Shown one piece after another: positions 1 through 8,491 of a stretch of DNA of 33,106 bases (positions within the stretch are counted from its first letter, which is position 1; the number at the start of each line of letters is the position of its first letter). The DNA is taken from the IMG/VR virus record IMGVR_UViG_3300047548_000541, positions 1-33,106 of that record. One strand, given 5' to 3'. Made by a program: the position numbers and the translations under genes. The DNA comes from a virus. Under the pieces are notes generated by a model. It was given only the letters and a program-made list of their open reading frames with translations. It made no database searches and was not told the origin of the DNA.

Positions 1-63
1 TCTACATCAAATACATATGAAGGTTTCATAGCTATTTTTAGCATAACACTAAAGCTAAAATCA

Positions 64-71
64 AATAAATA
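64..71 (+). promoter_or_regulatory. Candidate T4-type late promoter (AATAAATA)
   Basis: The octamer AATAAATA fits the NATAAATA late-promoter element of T4-like phages. Transcription would start near position 77, just ahead of the GGAG ribosome binding site at 81-84 for the gene at 92. Such octamers also occur by chance in A+T-rich DNA; the placement before a four-gene set is the main support. Confidence 0.5.
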
Positions 72-91
72 AACTGTATTGGAGACTCGTT

Positions 92-520
92 ATGGCGAAT
101 GCGCTTATGAGGAAATATTTAGATATTTTAATGGAAGCTGTGAGCTTTAATAGCTTACAAGATGCTGGAGACAATTATTCTCCAGGCAATACCCAAATTT
201 GGTATTGGAAAGAAGAATTTAGTCACGAAATGAAGTTAGGTTTTAAAAGTTTGCAGTCCGCTGGTAAACTACCTGACTTAAAAAATCTAAGTCGCACTCA
301 CGTATTGATTGGAACTTTAGCAGAAACAGATCCCGAAAAGATATGGAATATGATGCAAGCTGAAAATTGGAGCCCACAGAATCAAGCCGAAGCAATGATC
401 GACCGTTTAGGTGTAGATCACACAAGTATGGATGTTGGTGATATTATTATCAACAGAAAGCAAGCACTAATGGTTGATACTGTTGGATTTATTAATTTAG
501 GATCTGGGGAAGAAGTATAA
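92..520 (+). CDS. Putative capsid-targeted internal protein, unknown function
   Basis: A 142-aa protein with no domain I recognise. The start at 92 has GGAG 7 nt upstream; a second ATG lies at 107. The N-terminus reads MRKYLDILMEA from Met6, which resembles the leader of T4 internal protein III (MKTYQEFIAEA) and contains a possible prohead-protease site, L13-M14-E15 before A16. This leader type is shared with the next three genes. The rest is soluble and mixed helical. It overlaps the next gene by one base. Packaging into the capsid is an inference from the leader; the ORF itself is well supported. Confidence 0.8.
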   Translation: MANALMRKYLDILMEAVSFNSLQDAGDNYSPGNTQIWYWKEEFSHEMKLGFKSLQSAGKLPDLKNLSRTHVLIGTLAETDPEKIWNMMQAENWSPQNQAEAMIDRLGVDHTSMDVGDIIINRKQALMVDTVGFINLGSGEEV

Positions 521-1491
521 TGTTATTGAATGATTTAATGAAGCAACTCGATGAAGCTATGGATAAATCAACTGGTCCTAAGTTTACTGGCTATTGGAAA
601 GCTAAAGACTCTGGTACCCCAGGTAAGAAGATGGTTGGTAGTGAAAGCGTAAACAACGAAGAAGTAAACCCAACTGACAAAGTTACAATGGATATTCCTC
701 TATTCATTCGTATGCTAGAATACGCAAAAGAAGATGCAAAGACAGACATGGACTTGCATGATCTAACAGAACGTGCTATTCAATTAATGAAGGAACATGA
801 TTATCTTTGCATGGACAATTATGATACATTAGTTGGCGGAAAAGAGTCAGTTGATGAGTTCAAAGATACTGCTCAATTTAGTGACGACAGTGGCAAAAAT
901 ATTAATCACGAAATATTTCTTTTGCTAAAGAGCGGCGCAACTGTTTATAGCAATGCTGCTGGTCGTATGGGACAAGTTGTTAGTGCTAACAATGATGGTG
1001 TAACTATTAAGTCTAAGCGCGGTAAAGGGTTTACTTCATTCAATAGCGGTGATAAAGTTAAGATTGAAAAAGTCGAAGGTAAACCAAATCATTATCATGT
1101 CGTTAATACTGTGAACGAAGGTTGGAAAGATGTTGCTAAAGTTGGCGCTGCACTAGGCATTGCAGGCGGTATGGGTGTAGCAGGCAAGTATGCTGACGAT
1201 CACGCACAACGAGTTCAAATTGGTAACACACAAGCTTATGTTGTAACTAATCCAAGTGCAGGCATTATTCCACCAGATGCTAAAACTGTAAAAGGCGCTG
1301 ATGGTAAGATGTATAAAGTGTGGATCAAAGGCGGGGAACCTCGTACAGGTAGCACAAAGAATATGTTTGCTACCCCAGTTAGCGAAGGCAAGATCAAAGG
1401 CAAAGATGGCAAAGCTTGTTGGAAAGGTTATCGTTACGCTGGAACTGAGAACGGAAAAGACAAATGCGTTCCAGTTAAGAAAGGCAAGTAA
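520..1491 (+). CDS. Modular phage protein with capsid-targeting-like leader and glycine zipper
   Basis: A 323-aa mosaic. Residues 1-12 (MLLNDLMKQLDE) end in an LxE site before A13. Residues 23-41 form a YWKAKDSGTPGKKMVG patch. Residues 58-106 are a helical module (DIPLFIRMLEYAKEDAKTD) that I associate with phage structural or internal proteins. Residues 138-196 look like a small beta domain. Residues 203-222 are a Gly/Ala-rich hydrophobic stretch with G-xxx-G-xxx-G spacing that could insert in a membrane. The C-terminus has a paired-cysteine motif, CWKGYRYAG then KCVPVK. It overlaps both neighbours by one base. The function is unknown; an injected or capsid-internal protein is an inference. 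Confidence 0.8.
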   Translation: MLLNDLMKQLDEAMDKSTGPKFTGYWKAKDSGTPGKKMVGSESVNNEEVNPTDKVTMDIPLFIRMLEYAKEDAKTDMDLHDLTERAIQLMKEHDYLCMDNYDTLVGGKESVDEFKDTAQFSDDSGKNINHEIFLLLKSGATVYSNAAGRMGQVVSANNDGVTIKSKRGKGFTSFNSGDKVKIEKVEGKPNHYHVVNTVNEGWKDVAKVGAALGIAGGMGVAGKYADDHAQRVQIGNTQAYVVTNPSAGIIPPDAKTVKGADGKMYKVWIKGGEPRTGSTKNMFATPVSEGKIKGKDGKACWKGYRYAGTENGKDKCVPVKKGK

Positions 1492-2735
1492 TGTTACTAA
1501 GCGATTTATTTGAAGGCGACGATAAACTCGCTACAGAAACTATCCGCAAAGTTAAAGGCGGATATAGACTTGTTAGCCACAATGGTAAGAACCTAGGCAC
1601 ATATCCAACACATGCTGGTGCTGAAAAAAGAGAAAAACAAGTTAACTATTTTAAACACGTTGGTGAGACAAAAGTAACTCTTTACACTGATCCTGAATAC
1701 TATGGTGCAGATGTAGAGAGTGATGACGATGATACTTTACCTGTGCATGAAATACCATTAAACAAGTTAGTTGGATTTGAACCTGATAGTAAGATGGATA
1801 ATCCAAAACACAATGCTAACATGATGAAAATGGTAAAGCTAATACAAGCAGGAAACGGAAGTAAACTGCCACCAATACTTGTAAGAAAGTACAAAGGCGG
1901 GTATCAAGTATTAGACGGGCATCATAGATTCCATGCATACAAGAAAGCAGGAATGAAATCTATTCCTAGCAAAATTGTTCCAGATGAGAATATTAAAGTT
2001 GTTGATAAAGTTACCGAAGGCCCTATTTGGAATAAAGTTAGAGATACTGCAATTGCAGGAACAATGGCTGGTGCATTGGGTTATGGTGCATTAACTGGTC
2101 AATTAAGAGATAAACCACAGCCGCCCCCAATTGATAAACCTCCTTTAGAAATTACTATACCTGGCGGTGATATTGCTCCGACGAAAAAAGCAGAACCACA
2201 AAAGCAAGAGAAGTTACAACCAAGCACAGCTACTAATGCAAATAAAGAGATGGAAAGCATTGTGCTTACAAGTGCAAAGAAAGCTGGTATACAAGGACAA
2301 GAACTTGCACAGTTTATGGGACAAGTTGCCCATGAGACACTAGGGTTCCAACATTTAGTAGAGATTGGAAATAAAGAATACTTTAACAAATACGAGCCCG
2401 AGCATAACCCTAAGAAAGCAGCAATCCTTGGCAACGTAAAAGCAGGTGATGGTATGCGTTACAAAGGTCGTGGGTTTATACACATTACTGGACGAGATAA
2501 CTATCGTCGTGCTGGTAAAGCATTAGGGCTTGATTTAGAAAATAATCCAAAACTCGCAAGCAATCCAAAAGTTGCTGCGGCTATTGCTGTTTGGTATTGG
2601 AAAAATCGTGTACGTACAGAAGTAAAAGACTTTTCAGACACAATTGGTGTTACTGCAAAAGTTAATCCAAGTATGAATGGTCTAGGCGACAGAGATATGA
2701 ACTTCCATCATTATCTACAAAAGTTAAATCAATAA
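1491..2735 (+). CDS. ParB-like domain / GH19 muralytic enzyme fusion with capsid-targeting-like leader
   Basis: A 414-aa fusion. Residues 1-8 (MLLSDLFE) end in an LxE site and resemble the T4 Alt leader MELITELFDE. Residues 24-56 are a short GYRLVSHNGKNLGTYPT module. Residues 86-170 are ParB/Srx-like with the core GYQVLDGHHRFHAYKKAG. Residues 184-204 are Gly/Ala-rich and hydrophobic. After a Pro/Lys linker, residues 255-410 are a GH19 chitinase/lysozyme domain: the HE pair at 281-282 fits the catalytic acid, and GDGMRYKGRGFIHITGR (319-335) is the family signature. GH19 enzymes in phages usually act as endolysins cutting peptidoglycan. No Sec signal is seen. A ParB-fold domain plus a muralytic domain behind a packaging-type leader is unusual. 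Confidence 0.88.
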   Translation: MLLSDLFEGDDKLATETIRKVKGGYRLVSHNGKNLGTYPTHAGAEKREKQVNYFKHVGETKVTLYTDPEYYGADVESDDDDTLPVHEIPLNKLVGFEPDSKMDNPKHNANMMKMVKLIQAGNGSKLPPILVRKYKGGYQVLDGHHRFHAYKKAGMKSIPSKIVPDENIKVVDKVTEGPIWNKVRDTAIAGTMAGALGYGALTGQLRDKPQPPPIDKPPLEITIPGGDIAPTKKAEPQKQEKLQPSTATNANKEMESIVLTSAKKAGIQGQELAQFMGQVAHETLGFQHLVEIGNKEYFNKYEPEHNPKKAAILGNVKAGDGMRYKGRGFIHITGRDNYRRAGKALGLDLENNPKLASNPKVAAAIAVWYWKNRVRTEVKDFSDTIGVTAKVNPSMNGLGDRDMNFHHYLQKLNQ

Positions 2736-2764
2736 GTTGACAAACTACTAGAAAGTTATAAACT

Positions 2765-3199
2765 ATGCATATGAGAAATCTTATCAATCTATTTGAAGAC
2801 ATTAATGATGAATGGTTCAGTAATGGCGGGTTCCAAGCATGGAAGCAACCAGTTCCAGTGAAGTATACTACTGCTGTAGACGCAGGCACTATCCAAACAC
2901 TTGAAGGTCCTGTTGCATACGGTGCTGGTTTTAAAGTTATCACTGGGCCTAAGGGAGAACAATACCCAATTCCTCCACAAAAGTTTGCACAGCTTTATGA
3001 TGATAATGAAGATGGTACTGCAACACCAAAGAAGATTGTTAAGACTGCCAAAGTAGCAGATCATAATGGTGCAGTAAAAACAAGCTGGGGTGAAACACTA
3101 AACTACACTGCTGGTGAAGACGTTATTGTTCGTCACGGACCAGGCGATTATGGTGTAGTTAAGAAAGATATCTTTTCTAAAACATATCAGTCAAGTTAA
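2765..3199 (+). CDS. PGDYG-motif protein with capsid-targeting-like leader
   Basis: A 144-aa protein. The C-terminal segment GPGDYGVVKKDIFSKTY matches the PGDYG protein family (function unknown; found in phages and bacteria). The middle part (AYGAGFKVITGPKGEQYPI) looks like a second, diverged copy of the same fold. The N-terminus MHMRNLINLFE ends in an LxE site before D12, like the three genes upstream. Met3 (2771) is an alternative start; neither has a clear ribosome binding site. Its TAA at 3197-3199 directly abuts the stop of the convergent fibre gene. TTGACA at 2737-2742 upstream lacks a well-spaced -10 and is not called as a promoter. Confidence 0.82.
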   Translation: MHMRNLINLFEDINDEWFSNGGFQAWKQPVPVKYTTAVDAGTIQTLEGPVAYGAGFKVITGPKGEQYPIPPQKFAQLYDDNEDGTATPKKIVKTAKVADHNGAVKTSWGETLNYTAGEDVIVRHGPGDYGVVKKDIFSKTYQSS

Positions 3200-4294
3200 T
3201 TACCAAGAATTACCTGACCATTGTATTCGACGCCATATGTCAGAATTAGATAATGTAATCTTTACTGGGGTTCCTAAACCGGCGCTACCATTAGTATCCA
3301 AGGTTAATGCCCATTCTGTTCCATCTATTTCAGCACTAATAATATTTACTATTTGACCACCTGCTCCTGGATTAAATTGAAGTGTTCCTCCAGTAGGGTT
3401 TTGAAACTCATCGAAATCAGGAATGTAAAACACGCTAGAATTATTAGTTTCTCTGGTAAGTGTAGTATTATATGAAACAACAGCATAATTGGCAGTGCAA
3501 CGATAGATATAATTATTGTCAAATGCCATATCACCGGCTAAATCACCAACAGCCCCTTTACTGGTATTAGGAGCATTAACTATTCTTCCTCCTGCCCACG
3601 CTGTACTTTGTACAGTGCTATCTGGAAACATTAAGTAACCAGTAGTATCAAAGTACCAAGTTTTATTGCTGTTACCTTCTCCAAAATCAGATGTTAACAT
3701 AATACCATGACTTGGTGCTGCACAAATTCTAAAAACAGAAACTTCACCGCCAGATACATCACCAATAAAAGTACTTGAATTAAATTTTATATAATTTGGG
3801 ACAGTTAGGTCACCAGCAGAATCAAATGTCCAATTGTACTCTGTAATACCTTCACCAATAAAACTAGTTCTAACAGTGACGCTATCGTTACCATCGCTAA
3901 CTTTAACGTGTGTTTGTTCGCCGCCAATGAACAAATCTGCACTTGAGTTATCTTGCGTTCCACCTGCTCGTATGTGTATATGATTTGGATATGTTGGATC
4001 AATTATAAGGTATTGCTCGCTCCCTTGTCCTTTTAATATAGCGTCTGGAACAAGTTTAATAGTATCAAAACCTACACCGTCTCCGCTATCAGCATCGCCG
4101 CCATAGAGCGTGCCTTTGTTTAGAACCTTGCTCTTAGCATGTGTACGAGTGCCATCAAACATTAGTAATTCTAGTTTATCATTGTCCCCTCTAAACAATC
4201 CAATTTCACCATAGGGACGAATCTCATTAGTGTTATTAGCATTGCTGTCGTTGCCGTCAACTTGACTAGTTGGTATTCTGTATATTCTTGTCAT
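3200..4294 (-). CDS. Tail-fibre-like structural protein
   Basis: A 364-aa protein rich in Gly, Asn, Thr and Ser. It has repeated short beta motifs of the kind WTFDSAGDLTVPNYI and WYFDTTGYLMFPDSTVQSTA, typical of fibre proteins in marine myoviruses. Residues 1-30 (MTRIYRIPTSQVDGNDSN) resemble the N-terminus of other marine fibre or tail proteins. AAAGGCG precedes the start. It lies 15 nt downstream of the long fibre gene on the same strand, so both are probably co-transcribed from the minus-strand late promoter at 8215-8222. A role in the distal fibre or host recognition is an inference. Confidence 0.78.
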   Translation of the reverse strand: MTRIYRIPTSQVDGNDSNANNTNEIRPYGEIGLFRGDNDKLELLMFDGTRTHAKSKVLNKGTLYGGDADSGDGVGFDTIKLVPDAILKGQGSEQYLIIDPTYPNHIHIRAGGTQDNSSADLFIGGEQTHVKVSDGNDSVTVRTSFIGEGITEYNWTFDSAGDLTVPNYIKFNSSTFIGDVSGGEVSVFRICAAPSHGIMLTSDFGEGNSNKTWYFDTTGYLMFPDSTVQSTAWAGGRIVNAPNTSKGAVGDLAGDMAFDNNYIYRCTANYAVVSYNTTLTRETNNSSVFYIPDFDEFQNPTGGTLQFNPGAGGQIVNIISAEIDGTEWALTLDTNGSAGLGTPVKITLSNSDIWRRIQWSGNSW

Positions 4295-4309
4295 TTAAAT
4301 CGCCTTTGA

Positions 4310-7300
4310 TTAATCCCAAAACTCTGATCCGTAGAACACTTTAGCACTCCACTGAATTTTAATAGTAGTGCCTTGTCCATCTACACGTTTGAACTTGAGT
4401 TGACTCTCATTGTCTTGGTACCATAGCACAATGTTTTCTCCGTTGCTGCCGCCACTGAATACTTCAGTGTGGGCAACGTTTTCGTCGCCGCTGTCATTAA
4501 CGATGTGTATAGTCCCTACCATCGTACCAGCATTACCATCATAAGAATGATAGTCTATCACCGCGCCACGGAAATTGCTGCCGCCGCTTGGTAAATCATT
4601 CTTGTCCCACCATATAGCAGGTTCGCCGCCTGTTCTATATCTAAAGTAGATAGTATCGCCTTGATTATAATCAACTCTATTAGGGTAAACGCCAATACCC
4701 CATTCGTTTCCATCCCCAGAAATACTGCCGGAATAATCATACCAAGTGCTGTTATCTAGACTGAACTGTGCTACACCAGGAGATACTGCACTTTCCCAAA
4801 TACCATAACCAAAAGGATTGTTTAGTATATCATCTATAGTAGTTGCGGTAGTATCAATCCAAAATGTAATTTCGTTAGTACCAGCTCTTGATGCTGTAGC
4901 TGTAATTGTAGTATATTGCACTGGTAAAACTGTTACAGCCTTGTAACCGTAAGCTTCCTCAATCCTTCTATTACCTGGGCTTTCTAACTTTACACGACCT
5001 AACCCTTCTGCTGATTTCAAACGTGTTCCGTCAGGGAATCTAATTCCTTCTTCGAGACTATTAAGATTTAACTCTCTACGAATATAAGCAAATCCGCCGC
5101 CGTTGCTGTTTTGAGTCCAACTTGTAAACTTAACTGTGTAGTATTTGCCGTTATCTGGCAAATACATTACACATTCAGTACCAACAATTTTGTTGCCTAA
5201 TCCACCAGCAAATGTTTCGTATAATGGTGCATATGTTCTTGACTCAACAGTAGTAAGATCTGCCCAACCATCAATGTTCCATAATATTCCACCTGGGCTA
5301 ACGCTACTATTCCAACTTCCTTCCCTGTATGGATTGTATATACCTTGGTTGTTGCTTCTTGTAATGCCTACGCCGGCGCCATTGCCGTCATCAGGTATTA
5401 ATATATCAACTTCTGAACCCCCATCAGTTTTTGTGAAAGTTACTTCTGGCCCAGCATATGGTGTACCAATGACATTGAGGTGTGTAACGGCGTTAGTAAA
5501 TGTCTGTTCTGGAGAACCAGGATCATAAATGTAACCCGCTTCTGTAATACTACTACTATCTGCTCCACTATTTCCGCTTGTTTCTACATATGTTGCAGAA
5601 TTGTTTGTAGCAAAGAGTGCAAACATACTTGGTTGATAAGCAAAACTATAAACAGCGCCATTGCCAAATGCTGTTCCGTCTGTGACTGTATTACCACTAT
5701 TGTATGCAATTTCTTGAACGAAATTAGTGTTGATATAGTTAGCACCATCATACTGATCTGCGCCACCGTCACTGATATTATTATTTGGCCAAATTCCTAC
5801 TGGACGAGGTATTGTTCCGCTTATTGTATATGTGTTAATGCCACCACCGCCAACTACTGAGGTAACTGTGATTATTAAATCGTTAGCTGGACTAGCTAAA
5901 GCAACATTATTATCATCGTAAATGTCTGTGCCTAATATCTTAAAACGATCTCCAACATAATAACTATTACCGCTGTTCCAACTAGATAACTCGATAGTGT
6001 CGTTTGTTAAGTTGTAGTTTAAATTGTAAACATAAAACCCGTTACCAACTCTGTTATAACCAACTAATCCAGTCCAAGTATCATATGAATAAACGTATCC
6101 TGGTAGTTCTGGTTCTGCTGTAGCAGTTAACACGCCGCCATTCTCATCTACAGTTGAGACAGTTATTACAATGTTGTATCTACCATCGCTTGCGCCGTAT
6201 TCTGTATAATCAACAAGTATTTTATTTCCAAGAGCATAGCCTGTGCCTGCTGTTGTTGGTGTAACTGTCATGCCTTCTGCTGCGCTAACAACTGTGAATA
6301 CAAATCCGTTACCTAGCAGTTGGTTAACGGCGCTAACATTAAAGTATGTGTTAACGCTTAAGAAATCAAAGTTTGCATAAAGTCCGTTGGCAGCACTTGC
6401 TAAAGTTTGGTAGTTACTAGCAAAGGCTGCTTTCATCTCATCTACAGTATTAAATTGTCCTTCTACACCGCCGTCAAGTATTACATTATCAATTGCTGCC
6501 TCAGCAAATGCCTGTAATGTTGATAGACTCTTAGGTCCATTGACCTCACCATAAACAACAAACATTGCTAATACATCACTGTCAGCTAATCCACTAACAC
6601 GGAAATTGTCTTGACTGCTTGTTGGGTCTATTGTTACAGTTGCATTTGTTGGTTTATGAATAACAATCTTGTTAACATTATATTCATCAATGTTGCTGTT
6701 AGTGTGAATCATACCATAAGCAACTTGCAATCCTTTATAAGTTGTTGGAGCAACTCCTGGAATAGTAACGGTAGGTAATCCGCCTGTGCCATCACCATTG
6801 CCTGAAACTGGTTCTCCATTAACTATTAATGTTCCAGCATTGTCTACACTTATTGGCACACCGCCTAAGTAAATTGTACTGTTGCTTAGATACAAATCTT
6901 TCCACGGACGTTCTATAGAACCTAAACTAAACACTGGGGCCGGATCTGGAATTGGGAAATTTGCAGTGCCTGGCAACAAGTCTCCTGGAAAGAAAGTTTT
7001 ACCAGATGAGTCAAAAATAGTTTGATAAATTGTGCCGTTTGGAGCAGTAGTTAGATATCTGATGTCGTCAAAAGTCATAACAATCTGTAACTGACTATCT
7101 TCACTAGTAATTCTGCTACCAGCACTTGGTAAACGAAGTTCGCCATCGCCTAAGAATCTCCAAGCTCTACTTGGATCATTTTGCCATTGTGTTTGAATAA
7201 ATGGACCAGTATCATCAACACCAATAAAGCTGTTTAAATCGTGACTTGCTAATTCAACATAACTGTTTGCTGCTGCTCTAAAATCTAGACTGTGTTGTCC

Positions 7301-8209
7301 TGGAGGATCATTTTCATTGTCTTGTTCACCGTACCAAACTTCTAAACGTGGACCATCGTGCGAGTGTGATGTATCATTGAATGCAACAAACATACCATCG
7401 CCAACTAAATGTGCAGGATCAGTGGAATTATCAGTTACCTTAATAGTTTGAGTTAAAACTCTAAAGTCAAGTTCAGGACTATATTCACAACCAAGTTGTG
7501 TGCCATATATGCAAATGTTTCCAACGTTTACTCTGTTTGCAAATACCATGCCCCAGCGACGACCAATGTCACCAAGGTTAAATGTTTCATTTACACTTGG
7601 AATTATATTCTTATCGAAGTTTAAAAAATTGCTAAACTCTAGTGCAGTTTCACTTGAATTAACTCTTAAGAAATTACCAGCTTCACCAGTTAAGTTGTCT
7701 GGGGTTTGTCCAATTCCAGTAAATGTAATCTCTGGGATACCATCTACTGTTGAGATGCTAGTTGGATTAAAGTTCCAAGCATTTTCAATTGTTATTGGAG
7801 TAAATGCGCCATAGTTATCATCGAGGTACAATATTTCGCTAGAAGTTAAAGTACTGCCATCACTTGGGTTAACTAGTCTAGCAATTAAGTGATAAAATCT
7901 ATGCTGCAAATAACGCAAGTCTTCTTCAGTAAATTCAATAGTTGCTACACCAGAAGTTGGTGCAGTAATACTAGCTGTTTTTGTTACAAAATGCTCTTGC
8001 GTTTCTTTATCAACAAGTTGAACTTGTACGCTGTAGTTGGTTAAATCAACTACTTTTTGCTTTACGCTGAAAACGACTAATCTAAAAAGGTTAGTTGTGC
8101 CTTTGTAAAGCATAATAGGCTGCTGATAAGCCATGCGCCAGTTGGTTCCTGTAGTGTTAGTACCAGTGGCAATTACGGGGTTATAACTGAAAGCGTAGAT
8201 GGTTTGCAT
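4310..8209 (-). CDS. Large tail-fibre / host-recognition protein
   Basis: A 1299-aa protein. Residues 25-130 form an Ig- or BppU-like beta domain (LFRLVVFSVKQKVVDLTNYS; FTEEDLRYLQHRFYHLIARL) that could attach the fibre to the virion. The middle has fibre repeats, including LGDIGRRWGMVFANRVNVG and LGSIERPWKDLYLSNSTIYL, the usual 'grid' repeats of marine phage fibres. A long Gly/Asn/Tyr-rich region follows. The last 90 residues (FRGAVIDYHSYDG; VNDSGDENVAHTE; TTIKIQWSAKVFYGSEFWD) are a C-terminal module common in cyanophage and pelagiphage fibres. The ATG lies 5 nt after a late octamer and has no Shine-Dalgarno. Confidence 0.85.
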   Translation of the reverse strand: MQTIYAFSYNPVIATGTNTTGTNWRMAYQQPIMLYKGTTNLFRLVVFSVKQKVVDLTNYSVQVQLVDKETQEHFVTKTASITAPTSGVATIEFTEEDLRYLQHRFYHLIARLVNPSDGSTLTSSEILYLDDNYGAFTPITIENAWNFNPTSISTVDGIPEITFTGIGQTPDNLTGEAGNFLRVNSSETALEFSNFLNFDKNIIPSVNETFNLGDIGRRWGMVFANRVNVGNICIYGTQLGCEYSPELDFRVLTQTIKVTDNSTDPAHLVGDGMFVAFNDTSHSHDGPRLEVWYGEQDNENDPPGQHSLDFRAAANSYVELASHDLNSFIGVDDTGPFIQTQWQNDPSRAWRFLGDGELRLPSAGSRITSEDSQLQIVMTFDDIRYLTTAPNGTIYQTIFDSSGKTFFPGDLLPGTANFPIPDPAPVFSLGSIERPWKDLYLSNSTIYLGGVPISVDNAGTLIVNGEPVSGNGDGTGGLPTVTIPGVAPTTYKGLQVAYGMIHTNSNIDEYNVNKIVIHKPTNATVTIDPTSSQDNFRVSGLADSDVLAMFVVYGEVNGPKSLSTLQAFAEAAIDNVILDGGVEGQFNTVDEMKAAFASNYQTLASAANGLYANFDFLSVNTYFNVSAVNQLLGNGFVFTVVSAAEGMTVTPTTAGTGYALGNKILVDYTEYGASDGRYNIVITVSTVDENGGVLTATAEPELPGYVYSYDTWTGLVGYNRVGNGFYVYNLNYNLTNDTIELSSWNSGNSYYVGDRFKILGTDIYDDNNVALASPANDLIITVTSVVGGGGINTYTISGTIPRPVGIWPNNNISDGGADQYDGANYINTNFVQEIAYNSGNTVTDGTAFGNGAVYSFAYQPSMFALFATNNSATYVETSGNSGADSSSITEAGYIYDPGSPEQTFTNAVTHLNVIGTPYAGPEVTFTKTDGGSEVDILIPDDGNGAGVGITRSNNQGIYNPYREGSWNSSVSPGGILWNIDGWADLTTVESRTYAPLYETFAGGLGNKIVGTECVMYLPDNGKYYTVKFTSWTQNSNGGGFAYIRRELNLNSLEEGIRFPDGTRLKSAEGLGRVKLESPGNRRIEEAYGYKAVTVLPVQYTTITATASRAGTNEITFWIDTTATTIDDILNNPFGYGIWESAVSPGVAQFSLDNSTWYDYSGSISGDGNEWGIGVYPNRVDYNQGDTIYFRYRTGGEPAIWWDKNDLPSGGSNFRGAVIDYHSYDGNAGTMVGTIHIVNDSGDENVAHTEVFSGGSNGENIVLWYQDNESQLKFKRVDGQGTTIKIQWSAKVFYGSEFWD

Positions 8210-8214
8210 ACGAA

Positions 8215-8222
8215 TATTTATT
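8215..8222 (-). promoter_or_regulatory. Candidate late promoter for the tail-fibre operon (AATAAATA)
   Basis: On the minus strand AATAAATA is followed by exactly 5 nt (TTCGT) and then the ATG of the 1299-aa fibre gene. A T4-type late start would fall at or next to that ATG. The plus-strand octamer 8 nt away has the same geometry. Confidence 0.5.
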
Positions 8223-8230
8223 TTAAAAAG

Positions 8231-8238
8231 TATAAATA
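8231..8238 (+). promoter_or_regulatory. Candidate late promoter (TATAAATA)
   Basis: This is an exact match to the T4 late consensus TATAAATA. It is followed by 5 nt (TGTTT) and the ATG at 8244 of the next virion gene, mirroring the minus-strand octamer. It would drive the plus-strand block that runs to the terminator at 10924-10962. Confidence 0.6.
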
Positions 8239-8243
8239 TGTTT

Positions 8244-8477
8244 ATGGCATTAAATGGTATTTCAACACTCGCAACAAAAGAGCTTCGTCAAAAGGCTAAG
8301 TTGGCTTTAGCTAAGACTAAACGTCAAGCAGGCGGAGACCACAATAAACCATATTATAGAGCAAACAACGACTATGATATTACGAGATTACCTACACAAT
8401 ATTCTGGAAATAATGTAGTGGATAATCCAAACGTAGGTGGACTATTGCCTTCGAGACCATGGAAACCAGGTGTGTAA
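8244..8477 (+). CDS. Small conserved virion-type protein of marine T4-like phages
   Basis: A 77-aa basic protein beginning MALNGISTLATKELRQKAKL. A Tyr/Asn-rich middle contains DYDITRLPTQYSGNNVV, and it ends GLLPSRPWKPGV. I recognise this layout from conserved, uncharacterised structural proteins of marine T4-like phages. The reading frame stays open upstream to 8199, but MALNG is the natural start; ATG 8238 overlaps the late octamer. No Shine-Dalgarno precedes 8244, and the TATAAATA ends 5 nt before it, so the late mRNA may be nearly leaderless. Confidence 0.78.
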   Translation: MALNGISTLATKELRQKAKLALAKTKRQAGGDHNKPYYRANNDYDITRLPTQYSGNNVVDNPNVGGLLPSRPWKPGV

Positions 8478-8491
8478 TTTAAGGAAAAACA

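Noticed and set aside
36-60. Inverted repeat TTTTAGC/GCTAAAA before the first late promoter
   Set aside because: Only 7 A+T-rich pairs, an 11-nt loop and no T-run on the plus strand; no support as a terminator.
2737-2762. TTGACA followed by TATAAA before the 2765 gene
   Set aside because: The spacer is only 14 nt to TATAAA, and a 16-nt spacing gives the poor -10 TAAACT; the start would also fall past the ATG.
5145-5860. Plus-strand open frames of 126-127 aa within the fibre gene
   Set aside because: They are antisense to a continuous 1299-aa fibre with clear motifs, and their sequences are Cys/Pro-rich and unlike real proteins.
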